13,427 bases of DNA from Bacteroidota bacterium. GTDB taxonomy: Bacteria > Bacteroidota > Ignavibacteria > Ignavibacteriales > Ignavibacteriaceae. Below are positions 1-7,207 of this stretch, piece by piece (within the stretch, counting starts at the first letter, position 1; every line of letters begins with the position of its first letter). Under the pieces are notes generated by a model. That model was not told the origin of the DNA. It did no database searches and saw only the letters and a program-made list of their open reading frames with translations. The stretch spans positions 1 to 13,427 of the forward strand of contig JAEXTR010000140.1 in the NCBI GenBank assembly GCA_023406915.1, in the 5' to 3' direction. A program made the translations under genes and the position numbers.

Positions 1-64
1 CATTGAAATGGTCAGGAGTTCATTGAAAATGTGAAGGGGAATTGGCAGGTAAGATCTGAAATGT

Positions 65-155
65 TGGCGGAGAGACAGGGATTCGAACCCTGGGTACCCT
101 GAAAGGGCACAACGGTTTTCGAGACCGCCCCGTTCAACCACTCCGGCATCTCTCC
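65..155 (-). tRNA. tRNA-Ser (anticodon CGA)
   Basis: Read on the minus strand, a complete class II (long variable arm) tRNA can be folded. The acceptor strands GGAGAGA (155-149) and TCTCTCC (75-69) pair fully. Discriminator G is followed by an encoded CCA (67-65). The T arm has the loop core TTCGAAT inside a CAGGG/CCCTG stem. The anticodon loop is CTCGAAA, giving anticodon CGA, which reads the serine codon UCG. The long variable arm contains a GCCC/GGGT-type stem, as expected for serine. It is the only RNA gene seen and is transcribed away from the protein genes that follow. No clear terminator is visible in bases 1-64. Confidence 0.96.
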
Positions 156-168
156 GAAAACAAGAAAA

Positions 169-199
169 CAAAGTTACTCTTTTTTTACGATATTTAAAA
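169..199 (-). promoter_or_regulatory. FCB-type promoter of the tRNA-Ser gene
   Basis: On the minus strand TAACTTTG (176-169) matches the Bacteroidetes -7 consensus TAnnTTTG exactly. TTTT (199-196) lies 19 nt upstream as a partial -33 TTTG. Transcription would start near 163, a few bases before the mature tRNA 5' end at 155. The position and spacing are what that sigma factor expects. This is pattern matching, not a measured start. Confidence 0.55.
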
Positions 200-229
200 T
201 GGTGAGGATAAAAATTCGGCTGCATTTTA

Positions 230-237
230 TATTTTTG
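230..237 (+). promoter_or_regulatory. Candidate -7 element for the DUF2461 gene
   Basis: TATTTTTG fits TAnnTTTG at all fixed positions and lies 24 nt before the GTG at 262. No TTG is found at the -33 distance, so the promoter would be a weak one. It helps choose the start, because the in-frame ATG at 199 would lie upstream of this promoter. Confidence 0.3.
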
Positions 238-261
238 TTCAGTTACAAACGAAATTTTATT

Positions 262-969
262 GTGTCAAAAAAGAATCTCTCATTTCCCAAATCGACAGAG
301 GCATTTCTCTCTCGTCTTAAAAAAAACAACTCAAAAGAGTGGTTCCAGGATCATAAAACAGAGTTCGAGTCTGATGTATTAGACCCTGCACGCGACTTTG
401 TGCTCCAGTACGGTTCCATGCTCAAGGATGTTGTGCCTGAGTTGGTTGTTGAGCCCAAGATTAATGGATCGATTTTTAAACTCTACAGAGACACCCGTTT
501 CAGCGCCAATAAACAGCCGTATAAAACGAATCTTGGGATTTATTTTTGGGACAGACGTTTGGCAAAGATGGATTCACCTGGTTTTTATGTTCACTTTGAG
601 CCGGGACTCTACTTCTGTGCTGCCGGTGTCTATCAATTTTCGAAAGAATATCTGAAGGCGTACCGTACCGTAGTCTCTTCAAAAGCTGAGGCTGAGCGGT
701 TTACCAATGTTATTGACGATCTATCAAAAATTCCGGGTATTGCAGTACATGGAAAGAGTCTGAAGCGGGGACCTCTGAATCATCAGCTTGAGGATTATAA
801 CAAGAATTTGCTGTTGTACACAGCAATGTACGCCGACGCTTCTGGTACAGATTATTCTGTTTTTGAGTCAATAGATCCGGCAGAATACTTTTTTGAGAGA
901 ACCTTGAGTATGCTGGAACTGTTTGAGTTACTGCGCGAAACCGTTTTCAGAAAAGGAACTATCCGCTAG
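262..969 (+). CDS. DUF2461 / TIGR02453 family protein
   Basis: About 235 residues from the GTG start. The family signature is clear. An N-terminal block has F-L-x-x-L-x-x-N-N and W-F-x-x-H-K. Next comes a PKINGS-(I)-FKLYRDTRF block with an N-K-Q-P-Y-K-T continuation, then PGFYVHFEPG in the middle of the protein. These match the conserved core of the DUF2461 family, which is widespread in bacteria and has no established biochemical role. There is no signal peptide or membrane segment, so it is probably cytosolic. The frame is open back to ATG 199. The 21 extra residues are not family-like and precede the candidate promoter, so GTG 262 is preferred; neither start has a good ribosome binding site. 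The next gene begins 3 nt after this stop, so the two are probably cotranscribed. Confidence 0.85.
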   Translation: MSKKNLSFPKSTEAFLSRLKKNNSKEWFQDHKTEFESDVLDPARDFVLQYGSMLKDVVPELVVEPKINGSIFKLYRDTRFSANKQPYKTNLGIYFWDRRLAKMDSPGFYVHFEPGLYFCAAGVYQFSKEYLKAYRTVVSSKAEAERFTNVIDDLSKIPGIAVHGKSLKRGPLNHQLEDYNKNLLLYTAMYADASGTDYSVFESIDPAEYFFERTLSMLELFELLRETVFRKGTIR

Positions 970-972
970 GCT

Positions 973-1542
973 ATGAGAGTATTTTTTGCCCGTCTGTTTC
1001 ACTTAATGGCTCTGATTAACGCTGTGGGATTAGCATATCTGTTAATCTCTGGTGCTTTTTTCGAAGATGGGTATCTTTCCAGGATGGAATTTGATACTAC
1101 CTTCCAGATACTCCGCAAAATACTTGCCACATCCTTTTCTTTACCCGCTTTAGTAATTATTGCCGGATTGCAGGTCAGTTCATTATGGGTGAAGGGTGAT
1201 TCATTGCTTGCCGATATATCAAATAATCCAGGTTCCAGATTCATTAAATATCTCGTTCATTCCCTAATTGAGTTCCTGATTCTTCTTCTATTATATGCAA
1301 CACTTCTCATTTCATTGTCCGGTGCTTTTGCAGCAGTACCTTTTTCTGCAATAGACGGGGTGATTGTTCATGTACCCGGACTGAGAAATGTGTTTAGAAT
1401 ATTTTTGATGTACACAGGCATTGCCCGTCCTGATACTGTTGGGGTATATCTGATTAATGCCGCTGTTTGTATTGGCGTTTCACTTCCCGTCTCATTCCTG
1501 ACCTTTTTGCTGTACAAATCATACCTAAGAAAAAATATCTGA
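973..1542 (+). CDS. Four-helix integral membrane protein, unknown function
   Basis: 189 residues that I do not recognise as a named family. Four hydrophobic stretches are visible at about residues 8-29, 52-72, 98-120 and 158-181, and both ends are basic (Arg/Lys near the N-terminus, KSYLRKN at the C-terminus). This suggests an inner-membrane protein with both termini in the cytoplasm. No catalytic motif, signal peptide or metal site stands out. It starts 3 nt after the DUF2461 stop, so it is almost certainly in the same transcript. It is followed by a 93 nt gap that carries the promoter of the TetR gene. A small accessory membrane protein is as much as the sequence allows me to say. Confidence 0.75.
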   Translation: MRVFFARLFHLMALINAVGLAYLLISGAFFEDGYLSRMEFDTTFQILRKILATSFSLPALVIIAGLQVSSLWVKGDSLLADISNNPGSRFIKYLVHSLIEFLILLLLYATLLISLSGAFAAVPFSAIDGVIVHVPGLRNVFRIFLMYTGIARPDTVGVYLINAAVCIGVSLPVSFLTFLLYKSYLRKNI

Positions 1543-1572
1543 GATTTTTGTCATTTTCAGATTAAATGAATC

Positions 1573-1603
1573 TTGCGCAAATGATTTCAAGTTATTATAT
1601 TTG
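1573..1603 (+). promoter_or_regulatory. FCB-type promoter of the TetR regulator gene
   Basis: TTG (1573-1575) is separated by 20 nt from TATATTTG (1596-1603), an exact TAnnTTTG match. Transcription would start around 1609-1612, giving a leader of about 25 nt before the ATG at 1636. An AAGGAA ribosome binding site lies at 1624-1629. Of the protein-gene promoters in the window, this has the best match. Confidence 0.6.
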
Positions 1604-1616
1604 AATATTGATTCAA
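1601..1616 (+). promoter_or_regulatory. Palindromic operator candidate for TetR autoregulation
   Basis: TTGAAT (1601-1606) and ATTCAA (1611-1616) form a perfect inverted repeat around ATTG. It overlaps the -7 element and reaches past the expected start of transcription, where a bound dimer would block initiation. TetR-family proteins usually repress their own gene from such sites. The half-sites share the TGAAT/ATTCA outer part of the Bacillus FadR box, but with shorter spacing. AT-rich DNA makes short palindromes common, so this is a candidate only. Confidence 0.45.
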
Positions 1617-1635
1617 TAACAAGAAGGAATCAGAA

Positions 1636-2223
1636 ATGCGTCTCCGCGAGGGAAACAAAGAAAAAGACATCATGGATGCAGCAATAAAGATCTTTGCCGA
1701 TAAAGGTTTTTTCAAGTCAAAGATTCATGCGATTGCTGAAAGTGCCGGAATAGCAACCGGCAGTGTTTATTTATATTATAAAAACAAAGAGCACATTCTT
1801 GAAAAGATTTTTGAAATGGTATGGAAAGATCTTTTCACAGAAGTATCGTCACTTCATCAGCGTGAGGATATAGACCCATTAGTGAAGCTCGAGATGCTAT
1901 TTGACCGTTATTTCAGTATCTTCATTAAAAACACCAACCTTGCTAAAGTCTTTGTGCAGGAAATTGAACATCGCTTTAAGAAGGGAAGTGAGACGTACCT
2001 TTTCTATGAGTTGTTTTTTGAAACAGCAGAAAAGATCGTCCGTCAGGGAATGGATTTGGGTCTGGTTAATAAAGACATTGATCCTAAGGTACTGCGTTAC
2101 TTTATTCTTGGTGGCGTCCGCAGTTTACTTGCTCAATGGGCAGTGAACCACAAGCAGATGAAACTTGAAACTGTAAAGCAGAATCTTATTCTTATTGTAC
2201 TAAACGGTATCCGTACCCGCTAA
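1636..2223 (+). CDS. TetR/AcrR-family repressor, FadR-like
   Basis: 195 residues. The N-terminal helix-turn-helix spans about residues 10-55, with the family pattern A-A-x-x-x-F-A-D-K-G-F near residues 15-25 and I-A-x-x-A-G-I-A-T-G-S-V-Y-L-Y-Y-K-N-K-E-x-I-L at about 33-55. The YLYYKNKE wording and the C-terminal stretch (DPKVLRYFILGG, then a W and a short charged end) resemble Bacillus FadR/YsiA, a regulator that releases DNA on binding long-chain acyl-CoA. That sub-family placement is by eye and tentative. ATG 1636 has AAGGAA 6 nt upstream. The gene sits immediately before an export operon in the same direction, so it probably controls that operon and itself. A lipid-like or hydrophobic ligand would fit but is inference. 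Confidence 0.9.
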   Translation: MRLREGNKEKDIMDAAIKIFADKGFFKSKIHAIAESAGIATGSVYLYYKNKEHILEKIFEMVWKDLFTEVSSLHQREDIDPLVKLEMLFDRYFSIFIKNTNLAKVFVQEIEHRFKKGSETYLFYELFFETAEKIVRQGMDLGLVNKDIDPKVLRYFILGGVRSLLAQWAVNHKQMKLETVKQNLILIVLNGIRTR

Positions 2224-2234
2224 TTTTTGGTTTT

Positions 2235-2293
2235 ATGTCTTAACTGTTGAGTTGCATTATACGATAATGGCTTGACAGTTAAGGCATTTTTTT
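2235..2293 (+). terminator. Rho-independent terminator or leader attenuator
   Basis: Bases 2235-2247 pair with 2275-2287 over 13 positions with one G-U wobble; the core is CTTAACTGT with ACAGTTAAG. A smaller perfect hairpin (CATTAT, ACG, ATAATG; 2255-2269) sits inside the loop. Seven T residues follow (2287-2293). This fits an intrinsic terminator 11 nt after the TetR stop. It also lies just ahead of the first export gene, so it could act as an attenuator if the operon is read from an upstream promoter. A TTGACA hexamer at 2272-2277 has no convincing -10 partner. Confidence 0.7.
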
Positions 2294-2334
2294 CGTAACA
2301 AAAAATGAAAATGATTCATTATAAGAGAGTTCCA

Positions 2335-3792
2335 ATGAAACATATTCCGGCAATGGTTCTGCTGCTGATGCTTTTTACAACCGTAGTACCAGCGCAACAA
2401 AGCAGACTCACCCTTCAGGATGCCGTTGATATCGCACTAAAAAATAACCCCGAGATGATACGGGTACAACAGAAGGTACAACAGAAAGAGTATGAGGATC
2501 TTGCTGCATGGGGCAATTTTTTGCCAAAGATTGATATCACTGCCAGCTACACCCATCAGAACGATCCTATTATGATTGATCTTGATCCCATCAGGCAGGC
2601 GATGATCACACTGCAAGCTAAAAATATGACAGAGTTTGCCAATGTATATCAGCTGATGAAAACCGGAACCCAACTTACTGATCAACAGCGAGCAGCGCTT
2701 TATCAACAAAACTTTGGAGGTCTGGATAAAAGTCTTCCGCTTTTTGTTTCACAGGTTAAAAAGCAAGATTACAAAACAGCCACAATAACAGGCATCCAAC
2801 CATTATTTTCGGGTGGAAAGCTATTGGGCGCGAAATCATATGCATCGAATGAGCTGGATGCTGCACTTATAGAAAAAAGCAAATCAGAAAATGAAATCCG
2901 AAGGGATGTAGTTAAAAATTACCTGACGATCGTCATGCTGCAACAGGTAATTCGGGTAAGGCAGGAGGTACTGGAGGGAATGAACCGCCATGAATCACGT
3001 GCCAGAAGGATGATGGAAGAGGGGCTGATTGCGAACCATCAATATCTGCGCGCAAGAGTAGCGGTTGCAGAAGCTGAAAAGAATCTTTCAAATGATACCA
3101 GACAGCTTGATTTAGCGTACGAGGCATTCAGAACAGTACTGGGTACTACTGAGATGGTCACCATTCAGGATTCAATCCCTGTACCAGAGGGGTTACAGGC
3201 TGCTGAGCATTATCTTACTTCTGCCAAAGAATTCCAGCCGATCCTTGCGATGATAAAAATTAAAAAAGATGAAGCAGATGATAAGATCACACTGGAACGA
3301 TCGAAGCTCATGCCGACCATAGCTCTTTTTGGTAAGTACGAACTGTATCCAGAGTACCTTTCTATGATTGAACCCAGGTGGGCGGTAGGTGTTCAAGCAA
3401 GTTTGAATATTTTTAATGGATTCAAAGACTATGCCGGGCTCCAATCGGCTTCTTACCTCAAAAAGGAAGTTGAAGCGATTGAGATGGATGCCGAATCGAA
3501 AATAATGCTGCTGGTGAGGAAACATTATACAGATGCAGCAAACTATCAGGAGCAGTTCCTGAAATCGAACGAGATTGTAGAATTGTCAAAAGAAAATGTG
3601 AGGCTTAACGAAAAGCTCTTCGAGACAGGAATTGGGACATCGCTTGAGCTAGTTGACTCAAGACTGCTTCTCGAAAAGCACATGCTGGAACAATTATCTG
3701 CACAGCACTCATTTTATATGTCCAGAGCTGAATTGGAGTTCGCATCTGGAATACTACAAGGTTTTATTAAACAATGGAATGCAAAACAATAA
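2335..3792 (+). CDS. TolC-like outer-membrane efflux channel
   Basis: About 485 residues from ATG 2335. It begins with a signal peptide (MKH, a hydrophobic core with L-L-L-M-L, then V-V-P-A before Q-Q; cleavage expected after about residue 20). It continues with the typical outer-membrane efflux protein opening L-T-L-Q-D-A-V-D-I-A-L-K-N-N-P. Two long, mostly helical, A/E/K/Q-rich halves follow, each with beta-strand-like segments such as PLFSGGKLLGAKSYA and ASLNIFNGFKDY. This is the two-fold repeat of the TolC trimer fold. It would form the outer-membrane and periplasmic tunnel of the exporter encoded downstream. The frame is open back to ATG 2305, but ATG 2335 has a purine-rich AAGAGAG upstream and gives a normal signal peptide. 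The adaptor gene follows within 4 nt. Confidence 0.9.
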   Translation: MKHIPAMVLLLMLFTTVVPAQQSRLTLQDAVDIALKNNPEMIRVQQKVQQKEYEDLAAWGNFLPKIDITASYTHQNDPIMIDLDPIRQAMITLQAKNMTEFANVYQLMKTGTQLTDQQRAALYQQNFGGLDKSLPLFVSQVKKQDYKTATITGIQPLFSGGKLLGAKSYASNELDAALIEKSKSENEIRRDVVKNYLTIVMLQQVIRVRQEVLEGMNRHESRARRMMEEGLIANHQYLRARVAVAEAEKNLSNDTRQLDLAYEAFRTVLGTTEMVTIQDSIPVPEGLQAAEHYLTSAKEFQPILAMIKIKKDEADDKITLERSKLMPTIALFGKYELYPEYLSMIEPRWAVGVQASLNIFNGFKDYAGLQSASYLKKEVEAIEMDAESKIMLLVRKHYTDAANYQEQFLKSNEIVELSKENVRLNEKLFETGIGTSLELVDSRLLLEKHMLEQLSAQHSFYMSRAELEFASGILQGFIKQWNAKQ

Positions 3793-3796
3793 GCTT

Positions 3797-4783
3797 ATGA
3801 AACACAAAAAAACTATCCTTGTTGCAGCTGTACCGGCACTGATACTTATCATTGCGATTGTATTTTTAGCGCTGAACAGGTCAGACGATACGACACTTTA
3901 CATTGGCGGTATTCTTGAAGCCACCTCGGTAGATATTGCTTCAAAGATACCTGGCAGGGTTGAACAGGTTTACTTTAAGGAAGGTGACCGGGTTGAAACA
4001 GGAGCAATTCTTGCCCGGCTGGAGAGTAAGGAAATGTCAGCGAAACTTGACCAGACAAGAGCGGTGATGGATGCTGCAAAGGCACGTTATGATATGGCGC
4101 TGAATGGTGCCCGTTCTGAGGAGAAAGAAGCAGCCGAGAGGTTATATCTCACTGCTAAAAGTCAGTATGATCTTGCAAAGAATACGCGGGAGAGGATGGA
4201 GAAAGTATTCCGTGACAGTCTGATCTCACAGCAGGACATGGATAAGTACGAGTACACCTTCAGGGCTGCAAGGGAGCAAATGGATGCTGCAAAGGCGAGG
4301 TTCGATATGGCAACCAAAGGTGCAAGGCTTGAAGAGATTCGGATGGCAGAGGGATTGTACAATCAGGCTGCGAATGGCTTCAGGGAAGCTGAGGCATATT
4401 TTGAGGAATTGACGTTGAAAGCCCCTCTGCATGGCGAACTTCAGAAAAGAATCATTGATCCGGGCGAAATTGTATCTGCCGGGTATCCAGTATTCACTGT
4501 CATTGACCTTACTGACATCTGGGCGACGATTCAGGTGAAAGAGACCGAGTTATCTCTGTTCAAAAAAGGGAGCAAGCATAGAGGAACAGTCCCTGGTTTA
4601 GGCGGTAAGAACATCGAATTTGAAGTGACTTATATTGCCCCTATGGGAGATTTCGCAAACTGGAAACCAACCAATCAGAAGGGGGAGTTTGATATCAAGA
4701 CATTTGAGATTAGGCTTCGTCCTGTAGATGACAAGGATGGTATGCGTCCAGGTATGACGGTCAATTTTATTCTGAACAAATGA
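3797..4783 (+). CDS. HlyD-family periplasmic adaptor (membrane fusion protein)
   Basis: About 328 residues. One N-terminal membrane anchor (residues 6-26, after a basic MKHKK) is followed by a biotinyl-lipoyl half (GRVEQVYFKEGDRVETGAILARL region, 53-75). An A/E/K/R-rich helical hairpin spans about 78-205, and the second lipoyl half starts around LTLKAPLHG (206-213). A beta-barrel with DPGEIVSAG (221-229) and a C-terminal RPGMTVNF complete it. The wording resembles YbhG, the adaptor of E. coli YbhFSR. The hairpin carries a near-repeat, residues 91-109 and 162-180. It would link the TolC-like channel to the two permeases. ATG 3797 gives the cleanest anchor; ATG 3779, overlapping the tolC-like stop, is possible. 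The longer open frame back to 3653 overlaps the previous gene and is unlikely. Its stop overlaps the next start (ATGA). Confidence 0.9.
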   Translation: MKHKKTILVAAVPALILIIAIVFLALNRSDDTTLYIGGILEATSVDIASKIPGRVEQVYFKEGDRVETGAILARLESKEMSAKLDQTRAVMDAAKARYDMALNGARSEEKEAAERLYLTAKSQYDLAKNTRERMEKVFRDSLISQQDMDKYEYTFRAAREQMDAAKARFDMATKGARLEEIRMAEGLYNQAANGFREAEAYFEELTLKAPLHGELQKRIIDPGEIVSAGYPVFTVIDLTDIWATIQVKETELSLFKKGSKHRGTVPGLGGKNIEFEVTYIAPMGDFANWKPTNQKGEFDIKTFEIRLRPVDDKDGMRPGMTVNFILNK

Positions 4784-5976
4784 TGGAAACACCATCTCCA
4801 TCCGGATTTACGGCTGTCCTGGTACGTGAGTTACACAGACTCACGCACAAGAAGACATTACTCATTCTCTCTTTCTTTTTCCCGGTTCTCTTAACGGTTT
4901 TTTTCGGATTGGTATTTCAGAGAGGGCAGATAAACGAAATCCCAGTACTTGTATTAGATCAGGACCGGAGTGAGCTTTCAGCAACAATTATCAGGTTTAT
5001 GGATGCAACCGCATCAATGAGGATTTCAGGGGCTGTGCATTCATCCGCAGAGCTTCAGGAGCGTCTGCTCAGCGGAGAAGCAATTGCTGCGGTCACCATA
5101 CCAAAGATGCTTGACCGCGATATTAAAAAGGGAAAGCCAGTTTACGTTACTGTAACTATCAACAGCACGAATCTTATTCATAGTAACCTGATTATGAAAG
5201 ATGCAAAAACGGTTATCAAAACCGTTTCTGGCGGGGTCTTATTGAAGAAGCTACGATCCGCCGGGATGCTGAATGAGCAATCCATGAACAGAATAAATCC
5301 TCTCAAGCTTGAAACACAGGTGCTTTACAATCCCACCTATAGCTATGCGGTGTATTTAACTCCAGGTATTGCGCTGGTAATGCTGCAAATGATTATCATG
5401 ATGGTTGCTGTCTTACTGATCAGTTCAGAGCATTCCCATGACACTTTTCAGCAGCTTGCTCAACTGAGCGGTTATTCAGCATGGAACATATTTGCCGGAA
5501 AGATTATTCCACACTTTACCATCATGCTTATCAATTATCTGGTGATCGTATTTCTGTTGTTACCGATTTTCGGCTCACCTGTGCCTGTGCAGGTACTACC
5601 ATTAATTGTGCTGGGTATAGTATTTATTGGTGCCAGTTTACTGGTGGGGCTGGCAATAGGGTCGATTGTACACAATCAAATGATAGCGACGGAAGTTTCA
5701 CTTTTCCTCAACACACCAGCTTTTATATTCAGCGGGCTTACCTTCCCGTTATGGGGGATGCCTGCACTGCACTCAGCATTTGCACAGATCATCCCCTACA
5801 CACATTTTCTGGAAGCCTTTATTAAGTTGTTCTATATGGAATCAGATTTGCACATGGTTACGAAAGAACTCCAGGTACTAAGTATATTCTTTCTGACTGG
5901 CGTGATTGTGGCATTTACCGGAATATCTTTGTCTGTGCGAAAATCTGAAAAGGAGGAAATGATTGCGGAAAACTAA
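4780..5976 (+). CDS. ABC-2 type transporter permease (first of pair)
   Basis: 398 residues with the ABC-2 permease layout. A first membrane helix (about 27-46) is followed by an extracytoplasmic domain of about 140 residues that starts with P-V-L-V-L-D-Q-D-R-S-E (55-65). Five more helices lie near 192-215, 247-264, 272-293, 305-325 and 366-384. The fifth carries the family phrase FSGLTFPLWGMP. It resembles YbhS/YhhJ-type permeases that partner with HlyD adaptors and an ATPase. No Walker A or ABC signature motif is present, so it cannot itself hydrolyse ATP as an ABC subunit. The start overlaps the adaptor stop (ATGA; a second ATG follows at 4783), implying translational coupling. The end overlaps the next gene by 14 nt. 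Confidence 0.9.
   Translation: MMETPSPSGFTAVLVRELHRLTHKKTLLILSFFFPVLLTVFFGLVFQRGQINEIPVLVLDQDRSELSATIIRFMDATASMRISGAVHSSAELQERLLSGEAIAAVTIPKMLDRDIKKGKPVYVTVTINSTNLIHSNLIMKDAKTVIKTVSGGVLLKKLRSAGMLNEQSMNRINPLKLETQVLYNPTYSYAVYLTPGIALVMLQMIIMMVAVLLISSEHSHDTFQQLAQLSGYSAWNIFAGKIIPHFTIMLINYLVIVFLLLPIFGSPVPVQVLPLIVLGIVFIGASLLVGLAIGSIVHNQMIATEVSLFLNTPAFIFSGLTFPLWGMPALHSAFAQIIPYTHFLEAFIKLFYMESDLHMVTKELQVLSIFFLTGVIVAFTGISLSVRKSEKEEMIAEN
5951..5956 (+). promoter_or_regulatory. Strong ribosome binding site fixing a TTG start
   Basis: A perfect AGGAGG lies 6 nt before TTG 5963, inside the end of the first permease gene. The ATG at 5959 is in the frame of the first permease, so it cannot start the second. 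This site therefore supports initiation at the rare TTG codon. It is the strongest Shine-Dalgarno sequence seen in the window. Confidence 0.8.
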
Positions 5977-7126
5977 TCCGATCATTGCAGTGATGATCAG
6001 GGAGCTGCGGCGCATCGCTTCCGACAGAAACATCTTTACCATCGTTTTAATTGCGCCCTTGTTCTATGCGTTCTTTTATGGCACAATCTATATAGAGAAG
6101 CGTGAAGCGTTGCTTCCAGTAATAGTAGTTGATTATGACCGGAGTGAATTCACACGGGAATTGGTGAAGGAATTTGATGCTCATCAGACCATACTTATCA
6201 CGGGATATGCACCCGATCTGACAGAGGCGGAAAGGATGCTGTTACAGGGAGAAGTTAACGGAGTACTTTTTATTCCGGAAGGACTTACCGCATCATATAA
6301 AGCCGGAAAGTCAGCAGGAATTAAACTGTACCTGAATACCGTCAGATTTTTAGTGTCAAATGACCTGCTCATGGCATTCAATGATGTGTTGATACACAAG
6401 GCGTTGCAGAACCGTATTTCAGTATTCCGGGCAAAGGGTTTCAGTCATAATCAGGCGTTCGATGCGGCTGAACCCATAAGGGAGAACATCGTACAACTTT
6501 CAAATCCGGGTGGAAACTATGGTGATTTCATTATTCCCGGTCTGATCATTCTGATCATACATCAGACGATGCTTATTGGTTTAGCTGAGAGTATTGCCAG
6601 GGAGAGAGAGGATCGCACGGTGCGTGACCTGATAGCACGTGGTGGTGGTTCAGTACTGTATGCACTTATGGGAAAATTCAGTGTTTTCATTTCTTTTTTC
6701 TTCATTTATTCACTTTTTTTCTATGTAGTGAATTTTTCAGTGTTAAGCATTCCGATTGCGGGAAGCTTTCTGTTACTACTGTTTATTACCATAGCATTTC
6801 TGCCTTCCGTGGTTTTTATGGCTGTCTTTATCAGTTCATTCTTCAAAAGGAAGATATATGCTTTGCAGGCACTGGCATTTTCAACCTATCCATTCTTTTT
6901 CCTTACGGGTTACAGCTGGCCTTTGAGCGGATTGCCTGAGTTCTTAAAGGTTGCGGGGAACGTGTTCCCAATAACTCCAATGCTGGATGCTTTCATTAAA
7001 GTAACCAGGTTGGGAGCGGGATTTGAAATCATTGCAGGGGATTTGATCCATTTAACATTATTGTCAATGGTTTATGGGGGGCTGGCATACTTCCGGCTGC
7101 GCCGACTCAATCAGAAAGAAGCGTAG
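5963..7126 (+). CDS. ABC-2 type transporter permease (second of pair)
   Basis: 387 residues starting at TTG. It has the same architecture as its upstream neighbour: helix at about 25-43, a large extracytoplasmic domain opening with P-V-I-V-V-D-Y-D-R-S-E (52-62), then helices near 187-208, 238-258, 266-291, 298-318 and 360-378. The fifth helix shows FFLTGYSWPLSGLP, equivalent to the FSGLTFPLWGMP of the first permease. The shared DRSE segment and matching layout show that the two permeases are diverged paralogues and probably form a heterodimeric pore, as YbhS and YbhR do. The start overlaps the previous gene by 14 nt. The gene ends the operon; the next gene, about 80 nt on, appears to have its own promoter. 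No ATP-binding motif is present. Confidence 0.9.
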   Translation: MRKTNPIIAVMIRELRRIASDRNIFTIVLIAPLFYAFFYGTIYIEKREALLPVIVVDYDRSEFTRELVKEFDAHQTILITGYAPDLTEAERMLLQGEVNGVLFIPEGLTASYKAGKSAGIKLYLNTVRFLVSNDLLMAFNDVLIHKALQNRISVFRAKGFSHNQAFDAAEPIRENIVQLSNPGGNYGDFIIPGLIILIIHQTMLIGLAESIAREREDRTVRDLIARGGGSVLYALMGKFSVFISFFFIYSLFFYVVNFSVLSIPIAGSFLLLLFITIAFLPSVVFMAVFISSFFKRKIYALQALAFSTYPFFFLTGYSWPLSGLPEFLKVAGNVFPITPMLDAFIKVTRLGAGFEIIAGDLIHLTLLSMVYGGLAYFRLRRLNQKEA

Positions 7127-7133
7127 AGATATA

Positions 7134-7167
7134 TTGCTTTGATCTCAGTATCATTTTTATAATTTTT
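7134..7167 (+). promoter_or_regulatory. Promoter of the lipoprotein esterase gene
   Basis: Two overlapping readings are possible. In the FCB style, TTTG (7138-7141) lies 18 nt before TAATTTTT (7160-7167), which fits TAnnTTTG at all fixed positions but the last. In the sigma-70 style, TTGCTT (7134-7139) lies 18 nt before a perfect TATAAT (7158-7163). Either places the start around 7170-7175, about 35 nt before GTG 7208. The promoter would make the esterase gene independent of the export operon. Confidence 0.45.
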
Positions 7168-7207
7168 CTGAAGCATTTTTAAAGAATTGTCATCCGGAGT
7201 CCACTTA

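Noticed and set aside
1..64. Partial gene, or terminator for the tRNA
   Set aside because: No frame looks coding and no stem with a T-run is seen. The near-repeat of CATTGAAATG at 1 and 21 is too short to interpret.
1537..1562. ATCTGA/TCAGAT hairpin after the membrane protein gene
   Set aside because: Six pairs with a 14 nt loop and no following T-run make a poor terminator.
2310..2320. AATGATTCATT as a second TetR site before the TolC-like gene
   Set aside because: The shared core TGATTCA also occurs near 1198, 7405 and 12689, including inside genes, so it is not specific.
3653..3796. N-terminal extension of the HlyD-like frame
   Set aside because: It lies almost wholly inside the TolC-like gene, is not family-like, and precedes a normal membrane anchor starting at 3797 (or 3779).
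7187..7207. TTG 7187 as the esterase start
   Set aside because: GTG 7208 has a GGAG site at good spacing and gives a standard lipoprotein signal peptide.
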